64,000 nucleotides of DNA from Pseudomonas capeferrum. GTDB lineage: Bacteria > Pseudomonadota > Gammaproteobacteria > Pseudomonadales > Pseudomonadaceae. The notes under the pieces are model-generated. The model was not told where the DNA came from and searched no databases. It worked only from the letters and a program-made list of their open reading frames with translations. Positions 34,653 to 43,971 of this stretch are shown here, piece after piece; the stretch's first letter is position 1; each line of letters begins with the position of its first letter. Made by a program: the position numbers and the translations under genes. The DNA lies in contig NZ_JMIT01000001.1 of NCBI RefSeq assembly GCF_000731675.1, positions 1,735,526 through 1,799,525 of the forward strand, given 5' to 3'.

Positions 34653-35174
34653 ATGCTCCCTTCCTCTGATCCCCTTTTGTGCGATGTCGCGCTGCTCTAC
34701 CGCCAGCAGCACAGCTGGTTGACGCGCTGGCTCAGGCAGCGCCTGAATTGCTCGCAAAGCGCAGCGGACCTGGCCCAAGACACCTTCATCCGGCTGTTGA
34801 ACAAGGAGCAGGTGCCGCAACTGCATGCGCCGCGTACCTTTCTGGCCAAGGTGGCGCAAAGCGTGTTGTGTAACCACTACCGGCGGCAAAAGCTCGAACG
34901 CGCCTACCTTGAGGCGCTGGCGATGCTGCCTGAGCCGGTGGTGCCAAGCCTGGAGACCCAGGCGATCCTGCTGGAAACCCTGATCGCCCTCGACGCGGCC
35001 CTCGATGGCTTGGAGCGCCCGGTGCGCGAGGCGTTCCTGTTGTCGCAGGTGGATGGCCTGGGGCACACCGAAATCGCGCAACGGCTGGCCGTGTCGGTCA
35101 CCACGGTCAAGCGCTACATCATCAAGGCAGGTGCACTGTGCATCATGCTCGACCACAGCCTGGACCTGCCATGA
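34653..35174 (+). CDS. fecI: FecI-like ECF sigma factor
   Basis: A 173-residue iron-starvation-type sigma factor: region 2 has NCSQSAADLAQDTFIRLLNKEQ, and region 4 has VREAFLLSQVDGLGHTEIAQRLAVSVTTVKRYIIKA. It directs transcription of the downstream TonB receptor when the receptor senses its ligand through FecR. A Fur box precedes it. Its stop codon overlaps the fecR start (ATGA at 35171-35174), so the two are coupled. Confidence 0.88.
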   Translation: MLPSSDPLLCDVALLYRQQHSWLTRWLRQRLNCSQSAADLAQDTFIRLLNKEQVPQLHAPRTFLAKVAQSVLCNHYRRQKLERAYLEALAMLPEPVVPSLETQAILLETLIALDAALDGLERPVREAFLLSQVDGLGHTEIAQRLAVSVTTVKRYIIKAGALCIMLDHSLDLP

Positions 35175-36145
35175 ACGGCCAGGGCGCAACGTCGATCCCG
35201 GGCGAGGTGGCCGAGCAGGCCATGCACTGGCACCTCGAACTGCAAGAGCCGGCCGTCAGTGCCGCCACCCTGGCCGCCTGCATGAGCTGGCGCCAGGCGC
35301 ACCCGCTACATGAACATGCCTGGCAACGGACCCAAGTGTTTGCCCAACGCCTGCGCGAAATGCGCAGCCCGGGCCAGCGCCCCTTGGCCCATGCGGCGCT
35401 GCGGCCGCAGCAGTCGCGGCGCACTGCGCTCAAGCAATTGTCGCTGCTGATGGCCGCAGGCGCAGGGGCCTGGTACTTGAAGGACGCCGCGCTGGTACAA
35501 GACTGGCGCGCTGATTACCACAGCCGCATCGGCGAGCAGCGGCGCCTGACCCTGGCCGATGGCACCCAGGTACAGCTGAACACCGACAGCGCCCTCAATG
35601 TGGCATTCGACCAGCAGGCACGCCGCCTGAGGCTGCTGCGCGGCGAGATGCTGATCACCCGCCCCGCCCTCGCCGATAGCCGCCCACTGTGGGTAGACAC
35701 CGAGCACGGCCGCCTTGAGTCGACGCTGGCGCAGTTCAATGTGCGGCTGCACGGCCAACACACCCAGGCCACCGTGTATCAGGGCAGCGTGGCGCTGCAA
35801 CCAGCCCTGCATGCCTACCCGCCCATCCTGCTGGGCGCCGGTGAACAGGCCAGTTTCAACCAGCAGGGCTTGCTGGCGCGGCAGGCCGTGGCCGCTGTCG
35901 CCCCCGCCTGGAGCCAAGGCATGCTGGTTGCTCAAGGCCAGCCCCTGGCTGCGTTTATCGAAGACCTGGCCCGCTATCGCCGCGGACACCTGGCCTGCGA
36001 CCCGGCCTTGGCCGGCCTGCGTGTATCCGGCACGTTCCCGCTGGAAAACACCGACAAGATCATTGCTGCCGTGGCAGAAACCTTGCAGTTGGAGGTGCAG
36101 CATTTCACCCGCTACTGGGTGACATTGAAGCCGCGCATGGCCTGA
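35171..36145 (+). CDS. fecR: FecR-like anti-sigma/sigma regulator
   Basis: A 324-residue FecR protein. A cytoplasmic N-terminal DUF4880 region (EVAEQAMHWHLELQEP) is followed by one membrane helix (LKQLSLLMAAGAGAWYL) and a periplasmic FecR domain (RIGEQRRLTLADGTQVQLNTDSALNVAFDQQARRLRLLRGEMLI). A C-terminal STN-like segment (SGTFPLENTDKIIAAVAETLQL) contacts the receptor signalling domain. It relays ligand binding at the outer membrane to FecI. Coupled start with fecI. Confidence 0.88.
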   Translation: MNGQGATSIPGEVAEQAMHWHLELQEPAVSAATLAACMSWRQAHPLHEHAWQRTQVFAQRLREMRSPGQRPLAHAALRPQQSRRTALKQLSLLMAAGAGAWYLKDAALVQDWRADYHSRIGEQRRLTLADGTQVQLNTDSALNVAFDQQARRLRLLRGEMLITRPALADSRPLWVDTEHGRLESTLAQFNVRLHGQHTQATVYQGSVALQPALHAYPPILLGAGEQASFNQQGLLARQAVAAVAPAWSQGMLVAQGQPLAAFIEDLARYRRGHLACDPALAGLRVSGTFPLENTDKIIAAVAETLQLEVQHFTRYWVTLKPRMA

Positions 36146-36230
36146 CGCAAAAAAAGTTGCGCAGGGGTGGTCCGATTTCGCGCCTCACGAGACTTAACCC
36201 TCAGCACTTCAAATCAATGGGGGAACACTT

Positions 36231-38660
36231 GTGAATCACACCGCACGCAAACGTCAGGGCTGGCAACGCTCAGTCTCGCAGAAACTCGCCGGCGCCGTGG
36301 TCCAGGGCATCGCTTGCATGGGCGCAAGCGCCCCGCTGCTGCTGATGCCCGCCTGGGCCACGGCCGCCGCACAGGCGCAGGCAGACTTCGACATCCCCGC
36401 AGGCCCCCTGGCGCCGGCATTGGCCCACTTCGGCCAGAGTGCGCACATTCTGCTGTCCTACCCCACCGCATTGACCGAGGGCCGCAGCACTTCCGGGCTT
36501 GCTGGCCGCTTCGACATCGACCAGGGCCTGGCGATACTGCTCGCCGGCACAGGGCTTGAAGCCAGCCGCGGCGCCAACGGCAGCTATTCGCTGCAAGCCA
36601 GTGCCAGCACAGGCGCCCTGGAGCTGAGCGCGGTGTCCATTTCTGGCAAGGCGCCAGGCTCGACCACAGAAGGCACCGGGCTCTACACCACCTACTCGTC
36701 GAGCAGCTCGACGCGCCTCAACCTCACCCCACGCGAGACGCCACAATCGCTGACGGTGATGACCCGCCAGCGCCTGGACGACCAACGCCTGACCAACCTC
36801 ACCGACGCACTGGAAGCCACCCCAGGCATCACCGTGGTGCGCGATGGCCTTGGCTCGGAAAGCGACTCGTACTGGTCGCGCGGCTTTGCCATTCAGAACT
36901 ACGAGGTCGACGGTGTTCCGACCAGCACCCGCCTGGACAACTACTCGCAAAGCATGGCGATGTTCGACCGTGTCGAAATCGTGCGCGGCGCCACCGGCCT
37001 GATCAGCGGCATGGGCAACCCTTCGGCGACGATCAACCTCATCCGTAAACGCCCGACTGCCGAGGCCCAGGCCAGCATCACCGGCGAGGCCGGTAACTGG
37101 GACCGCTACGGCACAGGTTTCGACGTGTCCGGGCCGCTGACCGAAACCGGCAACATTCGCGGGCGCTTCGTCGCCGACTACAAAACCGAAAAAGCCTGGA
37201 TCGACCGCTACAACCAGCAGTCGCAGCTGATGTATGGCATTACCGAATTCGACCTCAGCGAAGACACCTTGCTGACGGTGGGCTTCAGCTACCTGCGCAG
37301 CGACATCGACTCGCCCCTGCGCTCCGGCCTGCCCACACGCTTCTCGACCGGTGAGCGCACCAACCTCAAACGTTCGCTCAACGCCGCGCCGGACTGGTCC
37401 TACAACGACCACGAGCAAACCAGCTTCTTCACCTCTATCGAACAGCAACTGGGCAACGGCTGGAGCGGCAAGATCGAGCTCACCCATGCCGAGAACAAGT
37501 TCGACGAGCTGTTCAACTTTGCCATGGGTGAGCTGAACCCGGATGGCAGCGGCCTGTCGCAGTTGCCGGTGCGCTTCTCGGGCACGCCGCGCCAGGACAA
37601 CCTCGACCTGTACGCTACCGGGCCGTTCAGCCTGTTCGGCCGCGAGCATGAACTGATCACCGGCATGACCCTGTCCCAGTACCGGGAAAACACCCCGAGC
37701 TGGGGCGGCTGGCGCTATGACTACGCAGGCTCGCCCGCTGGGGCCATCGACAACCTGTTCAACTGGGACGGCAAGTCGGCCAAGCCGGCCTTCGTCGAAA
37801 GTGGCAAGTCGTCGATCGACGAAGACCAGTATGCGGCGTACCTGACCTCGCGTTTCAGCGTCACCGACGACCTCAGCCTGATCCTCGGCAGCCGCCTGAT
37901 CAACTGGAAACGCGACACCTCGGACCGGCCTTATGGCGGCGAGGAAACCGAAGTGAATCGCGAGGAAAACGGCGTCTTCATCCCCTATGCCGGCGTGGTC
38001 TACGACCTGGACGACACCTGGTCGCTGTACGCCAGCTACACCAAGATCTTCAACCCGCAAGGGTCGTGGGTCACCGACGAGAGCAACAAACCGCTCGACC
38101 CCATGGAAGGCGTAGGCTACGAGCTCGGCATCAAGGGCACTCACCTGAATGGCAAGCTCAACTCCAGCCTCGCGGTGTTCAAGCTGGAGCAGGACAACCT
38201 GGCCATCTGGCAACACGACAACGTCTACAGCGCCGAACAGGACACCACCTCCAAGGGCATCGAGCTGGAGCTGAACGGGGAACTGGCCGAAGGCTGGCAA
38301 GCGTCGGCCGGTTACGCCTACTCGGTCACCACCGATGCCGACGACCAGCGCATCAACACCAACCTGCCGCGCAACAGCTTCAAGACCTTCACCAGCTACC
38401 GGCTGCATGGGCCGCTGGACAAGATCACCATCGGCGGTGGGGTGAACTGGCAGAGCAAGGTCGGCGCCGACCTGCATACCTTCAGCCAGGGCAGCTACGC
38501 GGTCACCAACCTGATGGCGCGCTACGACATCAACCAGCACTTGAGTGCGTCGGTGAACCTGAACAACGTGTTCGATCGCGAGTACTACAGCCAATCGGGC
38601 TTGTACGGGGTTTATGGTACGCCGCGCAATGTGATGACCAGCTTCAAGTACAGCTTCTGA
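36231..38660 (+). CDS. TonB-dependent transducer (ferric siderophore receptor)
   Basis: An 809-residue receptor starting at a GTG with GGGGGA upstream. A signal region ends near AWATAAAQA. An N-terminal STN signalling domain (DFDIPAGPLAPALAHFGQSAHILLSYPTALTEGRSTSGLAG) precedes the plug (LTPRETPQSLTVMTRQRLDDQRL, RVEIVRGATGLISGMGNPSATINLIRKRP) and a barrel ending FKYSF. The STN domain marks it as the signal-transducing type that talks to the adjacent FecR. It imports a ferric siderophore that cannot be named from sequence. It follows fecR by 85 bases. Confidence 0.88.
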   Translation: MNHTARKRQGWQRSVSQKLAGAVVQGIACMGASAPLLLMPAWATAAAQAQADFDIPAGPLAPALAHFGQSAHILLSYPTALTEGRSTSGLAGRFDIDQGLAILLAGTGLEASRGANGSYSLQASASTGALELSAVSISGKAPGSTTEGTGLYTTYSSSSSTRLNLTPRETPQSLTVMTRQRLDDQRLTNLTDALEATPGITVVRDGLGSESDSYWSRGFAIQNYEVDGVPTSTRLDNYSQSMAMFDRVEIVRGATGLISGMGNPSATINLIRKRPTAEAQASITGEAGNWDRYGTGFDVSGPLTETGNIRGRFVADYKTEKAWIDRYNQQSQLMYGITEFDLSEDTLLTVGFSYLRSDIDSPLRSGLPTRFSTGERTNLKRSLNAAPDWSYNDHEQTSFFTSIEQQLGNGWSGKIELTHAENKFDELFNFAMGELNPDGSGLSQLPVRFSGTPRQDNLDLYATGPFSLFGREHELITGMTLSQYRENTPSWGGWRYDYAGSPAGAIDNLFNWDGKSAKPAFVESGKSSIDEDQYAAYLTSRFSVTDDLSLILGSRLINWKRDTSDRPYGGEETEVNREENGVFIPYAGVVYDLDDTWSLYASYTKIFNPQGSWVTDESNKPLDPMEGVGYELGIKGTHLNGKLNSSLAVFKLEQDNLAIWQHDNVYSAEQDTTSKGIELELNGELAEGWQASAGYAYSVTTDADDQRINTNLPRNSFKTFTSYRLHGPLDKITIGGGVNWQSKVGADLHTFSQGSYAVTNLMARYDINQHLSASVNLNNVFDREYYSQSGLYGVYGTPRNVMTSFKYSF

Positions 38661-38666
38661 ACCCAG

Positions 38667-38699
38667 TGAAGCCGGGGCGCAAAAGCGCCCCCGGCTTCA
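38667..38699. terminator. Bidirectional hairpin between convergent genes
   Basis: TGAAGCCGGGGCGC and GCGCCCCCGGCTTCA pair around AAAA with one bulge. It lies between the receptor stop and the stop of the minus-strand GGDEF/EAL gene, but lacks a strong T-run. Confidence 0.6.
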
Positions 38700-38700
38700 G

Positions 38701-40800
38701 CTAGTCCGCAATCACTACCACCTCTTTCAAGCGCTCGCTCGCCGGCGCCGGGCGCCCGTACAGATACCCCTGAAAATGCGAGCAGCCCTCCGCTGCCAGC
38801 CGCCGCATCTGCTCTTCCGACTCCACGCCCTCGGCCGTGGTCTTGATCATCAAGCTGTTGGACAAATCGGTAATGGCCCGAATGATCGACATCGCCTCTC
38901 GGCTGTCGCACATGTCGTGCACGAACGACTTGTCGATCTTGATCCGGTCGAACGGGAACGAGCGCAGATACCCCAGCGACGAATAACCAGTGCCGAAGTC
39001 ATCCAGCGAAATGGAAACGCCCAGGTCTTTCAGTGCCCGCAGGGTGCGCACATTTTCTTCACTGTTGCCCAGCAACACCGACTCGGTGATCTCCAGCTCC
39101 AGGCGCCGCGCCGGCAACCCCGAGTCGGCCAGGGCCAAGGCCACGGTGTGGACCAGGTTGGCATTCTTGAACTGCACCGGTGACAGGTTGACCGACACCG
39201 TCTGCTCGCTGTCCCAGCTGGCCGCCTCCTGGCAGGCCAGGTTCAACGCGCGGATGCCCAGTTCATGGATCAGCCCGGTCTCCTCGGCGATGGGGATGAA
39301 GTCCATGGGCATGACCATGCCGCGGGTCGGGTGCTCCCAGCGCAGCAGCGCCTCGTAGCCCGTCACGCTGCTGGTCTGCTGGTCGACCACTGGCTGGTAA
39401 TGCAGCTCCAGTTGGCCCAGGTGCAACGCCGTGCGCAGGTCGGTTTCGACCAGGCGGCGCTGGCGGGCGGCGACGTCCAGCTCGACGTTGAAGCACTCGT
39501 AGCGGTTGCGGCCATTGCGCTTGGCCTCGTACAAGGCCATGTCGGCATAGCCGAGCAGTTGCTCCGCCTGGTCGTTGTCGTCCGGGGCGATGGCCACACC
39601 GATACTCACACCCACGGTGAACTGGTGCCCCTCGATCTGAAACGGCGGGCAGATCGCGTTGATGAGGCGCTGGGCGGTGTTGCACGCGGCATCGCGGCCA
39701 TCCAGGCCGGTGAGCACCACGGCAAACTCGTCGCCGCCCAGGCGGGCCAGGGTGTCGTGCTCGCGCAGTTCGCGCCGCAGGCGCTTGCCCAGGGCACGCA
39801 GTAGCTTGTCGCCGAACGCATGGCCGAGTGAATCGTTGATGTTCTTGAAGTTGTCCAGGTCCAGGCACAGGGCTGCGGTCAGCTTGGCATTCTCGTCACC
39901 GCGCACCAAGGCTTGGCGCAGGCGCTCATGGAACAGCGTGCGGTTGGGCAACCCGGTGAGGGCGTCGTGGTGTGCCATATGGTGGATCTGCGCATGGGCG
40001 GCCAACTCTTCGGTGGCATCTTCGGCCACGAACAGCACGTAGTCGGCCTGGCCCTCGCGGTTCTGGCTGAGCAGCGTACGGCTGCGCAGGGTGCGTGGGC
40101 CACGCAGGGTGTCGACCCGGGTCTCGGCGGCGTAACCTTTGCTGCTGCGCGCGCCACGGGCGAGCTGCTGCTCCAGGTACTCGGCAGCGGCCGGCGCCAG
40201 GCTGTCGGCGGGCCGTTGCCCGATCATGCGCGTGCCTGGCCCACCGAACAGGCGCTCGGCCTGCTGGTTGGCCAACAGGATGCGTTGGCTCTCCAGGTCC
40301 TGCACGATGACACTGGCGGGAATGTTGGCAATCACCGAGTCGAGAAACTGCGACAGCTTGGCCATTTCCTGGCTGTACTGCTCGGCCAGTTCCTTGGCCT
40401 TGAGCAGTTCCAGCTCCTGGTGGTGGCGTTCGGAGATGTCACGGGTGACCTTGGCAAACCCCACCAGGCGGCCGTCATCGTCGTGCACCGCGTCAATCAC
40501 TACATGCGCATGGAACGCCGAGCCATCTTTGCGCAGGCGCGAGCCGACCTCTTCGAAACGCCCTGTGCATCGCGCCTGTTCAAGGTTGTATTCGGGCAGC
40601 CCGGCAGCCCGTTCGGCATCGTTGTAGAACACCGAATAGTGCTGGCCGACGATCTCGTCGGCATGGTACCCCTTGGCCCGCTGGGCGCCGGGGTTCCAGT
40701 TGGCGACGATGCCTTCGGGGGTGAGCAGGTAGATGGCATAGTCCACCACGCTCTGGATCAAAAACCGGTACATGATGTCGGGGCTTGCGACTAGCGACAT
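38701..40800 (-). CDS. PAS-PAS-GGDEF-EAL cyclic-di-GMP enzyme
   Basis: A protein of about 699 residues, counted from MSLVASPDIM. Two PAS sensors (about 10-125 with NWNPGAQRAKGYHADEIVGQHYSVFY, and 145-265) precede a GGDEF domain with an intact GGDEF signature at 355-359. The EAL domain has EALLRW at 483 and the metal motifs NLSPVQF, LEITES, DDFGTGYSS and KIDKSF. Both activities look intact, so it may synthesise and degrade cyclic-di-GMP under PAS control. No membrane helix is present, so it is cytoplasmic. The GTG/ATG codons further upstream add only unstructured residues. Confidence 0.85.
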   Translation of the reverse strand: MSLVASPDIMYRFLIQSVVDYAIYLLTPEGIVANWNPGAQRAKGYHADEIVGQHYSVFYNDAERAAGLPEYNLEQARCTGRFEEVGSRLRKDGSAFHAHVVIDAVHDDDGRLVGFAKVTRDISERHHQELELLKAKELAEQYSQEMAKLSQFLDSVIANIPASVIVQDLESQRILLANQQAERLFGGPGTRMIGQRPADSLAPAAAEYLEQQLARGARSSKGYAAETRVDTLRGPRTLRSRTLLSQNREGQADYVLFVAEDATEELAAHAQIHHMAHHDALTGLPNRTLFHERLRQALVRGDENAKLTAALCLDLDNFKNINDSLGHAFGDKLLRALGKRLRRELREHDTLARLGGDEFAVVLTGLDGRDAACNTAQRLINAICPPFQIEGHQFTVGVSIGVAIAPDDNDQAEQLLGYADMALYEAKRNGRNRYECFNVELDVAARQRRLVETDLRTALHLGQLELHYQPVVDQQTSSVTGYEALLRWEHPTRGMVMPMDFIPIAEETGLIHELGIRALNLACQEAASWDSEQTVSVNLSPVQFKNANLVHTVALALADSGLPARRLELEITESVLLGNSEENVRTLRALKDLGVSISLDDFGTGYSSLGYLRSFPFDRIKIDKSFVHDMCDSREAMSIIRAITDLSNSLMIKTTAEGVESEEQMRRLAAEGCSHFQGYLYGRPAPASERLKEVVVIAD

Positions 40801-40955
40801 GAAATTAACCTGAACCTTCGACGGGTACGAAAAGGAACCCCGGCAGTTGCGCGGTGGGGTCTTGTACAGAGGTAGTGGCATTATGCCGCCCACCTGGATT
40901 TTGTGAAGTGGTTCACAAAATTTTGCTGCACGGTTCTTTGGTGTTTGAAGGTTTG

Positions 40956-41069
40956 GAGGCGGCTAGGTGCTTGTCTTGGGTTTGGAGGTGGTGCATAGAT
41001 CGAGCGCCGCGGGGGCGGCGCTCGATATCCGCCCCACCTCCAAACCCGAGACAAGCACCTAGCCGCCTC
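40956..41069. repeat. Very long inverted repeat between convergent-side gene ends
   Basis: 36-base arms at 40956-40991 and 41034-41069 pair with a single G-T position. A further inner stem (ATCGAGCGCCGC with GCGGCGCTCGAT) sits inside. The arms contain CTAGGTGCTTGTCTTGG, related to the hairpin at 14181, and the inner core matches 19633-19680. Confidence 0.8.
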
Positions 41070-41115
41070 CCCTCTATCTCCCGACGAACAAACCGCAATC
41101 ATCCCTGACCATTGA

Positions 41116-42603
41116 TCAATACCTGATCATCACCGACTTGAGCTCGGTGTAATCCTCGATGAACGCACTGCCAAACTCGCGCCCGACCCCCGATGCTTTG
41201 GTCCCACCAAACGGCACCGCAGGGTCGAGGAAGGTGTGCATGTTGACCCAGACCGTGCCCGCCTCGATCTGCGGAATCAACCGCAGCGCCTTGGACAGGT
41301 CATTGGTCCACAAGCTCGCGGTCAAGCCATAGGGGCTGTCGTTCATCAACGCCAGCAGCTGCTCCTCGTCATCGAACGGCAGCACACAGACGATCGGGCC
41401 GAAGGTTTCCTCGCGCAGCAACGGGTCGTTGGCATCGTTCGCCAGCACCACCGTGGGCTCGACGAAATAGCCCGGCCGATCGAGCGCCCTCGCCCCGCAG
41501 ATCACCGTATTGCTGGCACGCGCACGCGCGAAGAAGCCAAGAATCTTCTCAAAGTGCGCAGCATTGGCCAGGGGGCCGAACTGGGCCTCGGGGTCCAGTG
41601 CCGAACCTATCTTCAACTGCCCCAGTGCCTCCCCCAGCTTGCGGGTGAAGGCCTCGACCTTGCTGCGGTGCACATACACCCGCTCCGGTGACGCACACAC
41701 CTGGCCCTGGTGCACAAAGGCCGTTTGCAGGATGCCCGCCACAGCGCTGTCCACATCCACATCGGCCAACAACGCTGCCGGGTTCTTGCCGCCCAGCTCC
41801 AGCGTGGCGCGGGTCAGGTTGGCCGCCATTGCGGCCTTGCCCACGGCGATACCGGTCGGCACCGACCCGGTGAATGCCACCTTGGCCACCTGCGGATGCT
41901 CGATCAACCACTGGCCCGCCTGCCCGCGCCCGTTGACCACGTTGAACGCACCCGCCGGCACCCCCGCTTCCACCGCTAGCTCAGCGATGCGTAGCAGCGT
42001 CAGCGGCGTGAATTCGCTGGGCTTGACCACAATGGTGCAACCGGTCACCAGGGCCGAGGCGATTTTCCAGATGCCGATCATCACCGAAAAATTCCACGGC
42101 ACGATGCCTGCCACCACACCCACCGGCTCGCGCAAGGTGAAGGCGGTATAGCGCTCGCCGCCGAATGACGGCAGCGACGGGGTCATGGTCTGGCCGGTGA
42201 TCTTGCTTGCCCAACCCGCGAAGTAACGCAGGAAGACTACACTTTGGGCGATCTCCAACCCGCGCGAGAGGTTGATCGACTTGCCCGAGCACAGGGTCTC
42301 CAGCTGTGCCAGCTCCTCGGTATTGGCCTCGATCAGGTCGGCCAGGCGGTTGAGCACCACGCCTTTCTGATAGGGCGAAACCTGCGCCCAACTGCCCTTG
42401 AAGGCTTGCCGAGCGCTGAGCACCGCACGCGCCACTTCCGCCTCGCTGGCCTCGGCGACACGGCTGATGACGGCGCCGCTCGACGGGTCGTGAATGTCGA
42501 CCGAAGGCCCCGCTTCACCCGCCAGGTACTGGCCATCGATGAAATGGCCGTGGGGCCTGGCGAGGAACTCGACCACGGCAGGTAACAGCTGGATATCGCT
42601 CAT
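41116..42603 (-). CDS. Aldehyde dehydrogenase, phenylacetaldehyde/indoleacetaldehyde type
   Basis: A 495-residue NAD-dependent aldehyde dehydrogenase. The catalytic Glu lies in LELGGKNP (near 266), the catalytic Cys in GQVCAS (near 300), and the cofactor strand has VVAGIVPWNFSVMI. It resembles FeaB/PadA phenylacetaldehyde dehydrogenases. It diverges from the aromatic amine dehydrogenase genes, whose reaction produces arylacetaldehydes, so it most likely converts phenyl-, hydroxyphenyl- or indole-3-acetaldehyde to the acid. The last product is the substrate of the iac cluster 9 kb away. Confidence 0.83.
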   Translation of the reverse strand: MSDIQLLPAVVEFLARPHGHFIDGQYLAGEAGPSVDIHDPSSGAVISRVAEASEAEVARAVLSARQAFKGSWAQVSPYQKGVVLNRLADLIEANTEELAQLETLCSGKSINLSRGLEIAQSVVFLRYFAGWASKITGQTMTPSLPSFGGERYTAFTLREPVGVVAGIVPWNFSVMIGIWKIASALVTGCTIVVKPSEFTPLTLLRIAELAVEAGVPAGAFNVVNGRGQAGQWLIEHPQVAKVAFTGSVPTGIAVGKAAMAANLTRATLELGGKNPAALLADVDVDSAVAGILQTAFVHQGQVCASPERVYVHRSKVEAFTRKLGEALGQLKIGSALDPEAQFGPLANAAHFEKILGFFARARASNTVICGARALDRPGYFVEPTVVLANDANDPLLREETFGPIVCVLPFDDEEQLLALMNDSPYGLTASLWTNDLSKALRLIPQIEAGTVWVNMHTFLDPAVPFGGTKASGVGREFGSAFIEDYTELKSVMIRY

Positions 42604-42804
42604 GAGATGACTCCTGGAGGGCAGCGCAAAAGTAGGTGCGGGCCGATCTTCAGGCCCTTGCCCACCCGCCTGCCAGCCCCGAAGGGCGTTTTGTCAGGGA
42701 GCCTCAAGAGAATGTCACGCTGGCCAAATCACCACCACGGCCCAGGCGGCACACTGCGATCACTGCGATTTCTGCATAACCCATAACAACATCGGAGATA
42801 GCCA

Positions 42805-43956
42805 ATGCGTCGCGTAGACAGGCTTAGCATCTCGGCAGCCCTGGCCTTGGCCCTGGCCGCGAGCACAAGCGCGGTGCGGGCCGACCTGCCCGCCGAAGAG
42901 ATCGGCCAGAACAGCCTGCCGTTCCCGCCGGACCCACACCGTGTGTACATCCTCGATGTGGACTTCAAGAACCCCATCGCCGGCAAGGTGGTGGTGGTCG
43001 ACCCCAAGGCCAAACGCATGCTCGGCATGACCACCAACGCCTTTGTCGCCCCCACCGCGCTGAGCCCGGACAACCGCACCCTGTACTCGGCCAACCTGTT
43101 CTACTCGCGCGGTACCTACGGCGAGCGCACCGACGTGCTGGTGGCCTGGGACACCCAGACCCTGCGCCCGCAATGGGAAGTGGTGCTGCCCACCAAGCGC
43201 GCCTCGACGCTCACTGAGAAGTACGCCCTGGGCGTCAGCGCCGACAGCACGCTGGCCTACGTCTTCAACCTCACGCCGTCGACCTCGGTGACCGTGGTCA
43301 ATACCCAGACGCACAAGGTCGCCAGCGAAGTCGCCATCAGTGGCTGCGTGCTCAACTACCCGGTCGGCAAACGCAGCTTCGCCTCGCTGTGCGGTGACGG
43401 CCAGCTATTGGTGGTGACGCTGGATGACGAAGGCAAAGAGGTCTCGCGCACCCAAACGCCCTTCTTCGACCCGAACAAGGTCCGCCTGAACGAGCGCGCC
43501 ATCGCCAATGGCGACACCTACTACTTCACCACCACCCACGGCGAGGTGTACCCGGTGAGCTTCGAAGGGGGCAAGGCCAAGCCGCAGCCCACCTGGTCGC
43601 TGGTCAGTGACCAGGAGCGCCAGCAAGGCTGGGCACCGGGTGGCTGGCAAGCCCTGGCCCTGGCGCCGGGCCTGAACCGCTTGTATGCGCTGATGCATGA
43701 CCAGCACACCGATGGCAAATGGGAAGACCCGAGTACCACCATCTGGGCCTTCGACCTGAAGACCGGCAAAAAACTCGGCACCCTCGACTCACCCAAGCCG
43801 GTCTGGAGCCTGCAGGCGAGCCATGACCAGGCGCCCATCCTGGTGGCCACCGACCTGGAAGGCGGCGTGCAGTTCTTCGACCTGACCACAGGCAAGCACA
43901 GCGGTGCCATGGACCAGATCGCCGACACACCAGTGCTTACCTTCGCCCCTTGGTAA
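42805..43956 (+). CDS. aauB: Aromatic amine dehydrogenase heavy (alpha/large) subunit
   Basis: A 383-residue periplasmic protein with a signal peptide (ISAALALALAASTSAVRA) and the seven-bladed propeller typical of amine dehydrogenase heavy chains (YILDVDFKNPIAGKVVVVDPKAKRMLGM, LYSANLFYSRGTYGERTDVLVAWDTQTL, NRLYALMHDQHTDGKWEDPSTTIWAFDL). It pairs with the TTQ-bearing light chain at 45162 as an alpha2beta2 enzyme that oxidises primary aromatic amines to aldehydes and ammonia. The gene order heavy-MauE-MauD-light is that of aromatic amine dehydrogenase operons. The signal peptide fixes the start. Confidence 0.87.
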   Translation: MRRVDRLSISAALALALAASTSAVRADLPAEEIGQNSLPFPPDPHRVYILDVDFKNPIAGKVVVVDPKAKRMLGMTTNAFVAPTALSPDNRTLYSANLFYSRGTYGERTDVLVAWDTQTLRPQWEVVLPTKRASTLTEKYALGVSADSTLAYVFNLTPSTSVTVVNTQTHKVASEVAISGCVLNYPVGKRSFASLCGDGQLLVVTLDDEGKEVSRTQTPFFDPNKVRLNERAIANGDTYYFTTTHGEVYPVSFEGGKAKPQPTWSLVSDQERQQGWAPGGWQALALAPGLNRLYALMHDQHTDGKWEDPSTTIWAFDLKTGKKLGTLDSPKPVWSLQASHDQAPILVATDLEGGVQFFDLTTGKHSGAMDQIADTPVLTFAPW

Positions 43957-43971
43957 ACAGGAGACCCGACC

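Noticed and set aside
34717..34900. Frameshift between fecI and fecR
   Set aside because: The ATGA overlap at 35171-35174 is normal translational coupling and both proteins are full length.
36270..38594. 774-codon minus-strand open frame opposite the TonB receptor gene
   Set aside because: It mirrors the receptor gene in a GC-rich genome, has no ribosome-binding site or family resemblance, and the sense frame has signal peptide, plug and barrel motifs.
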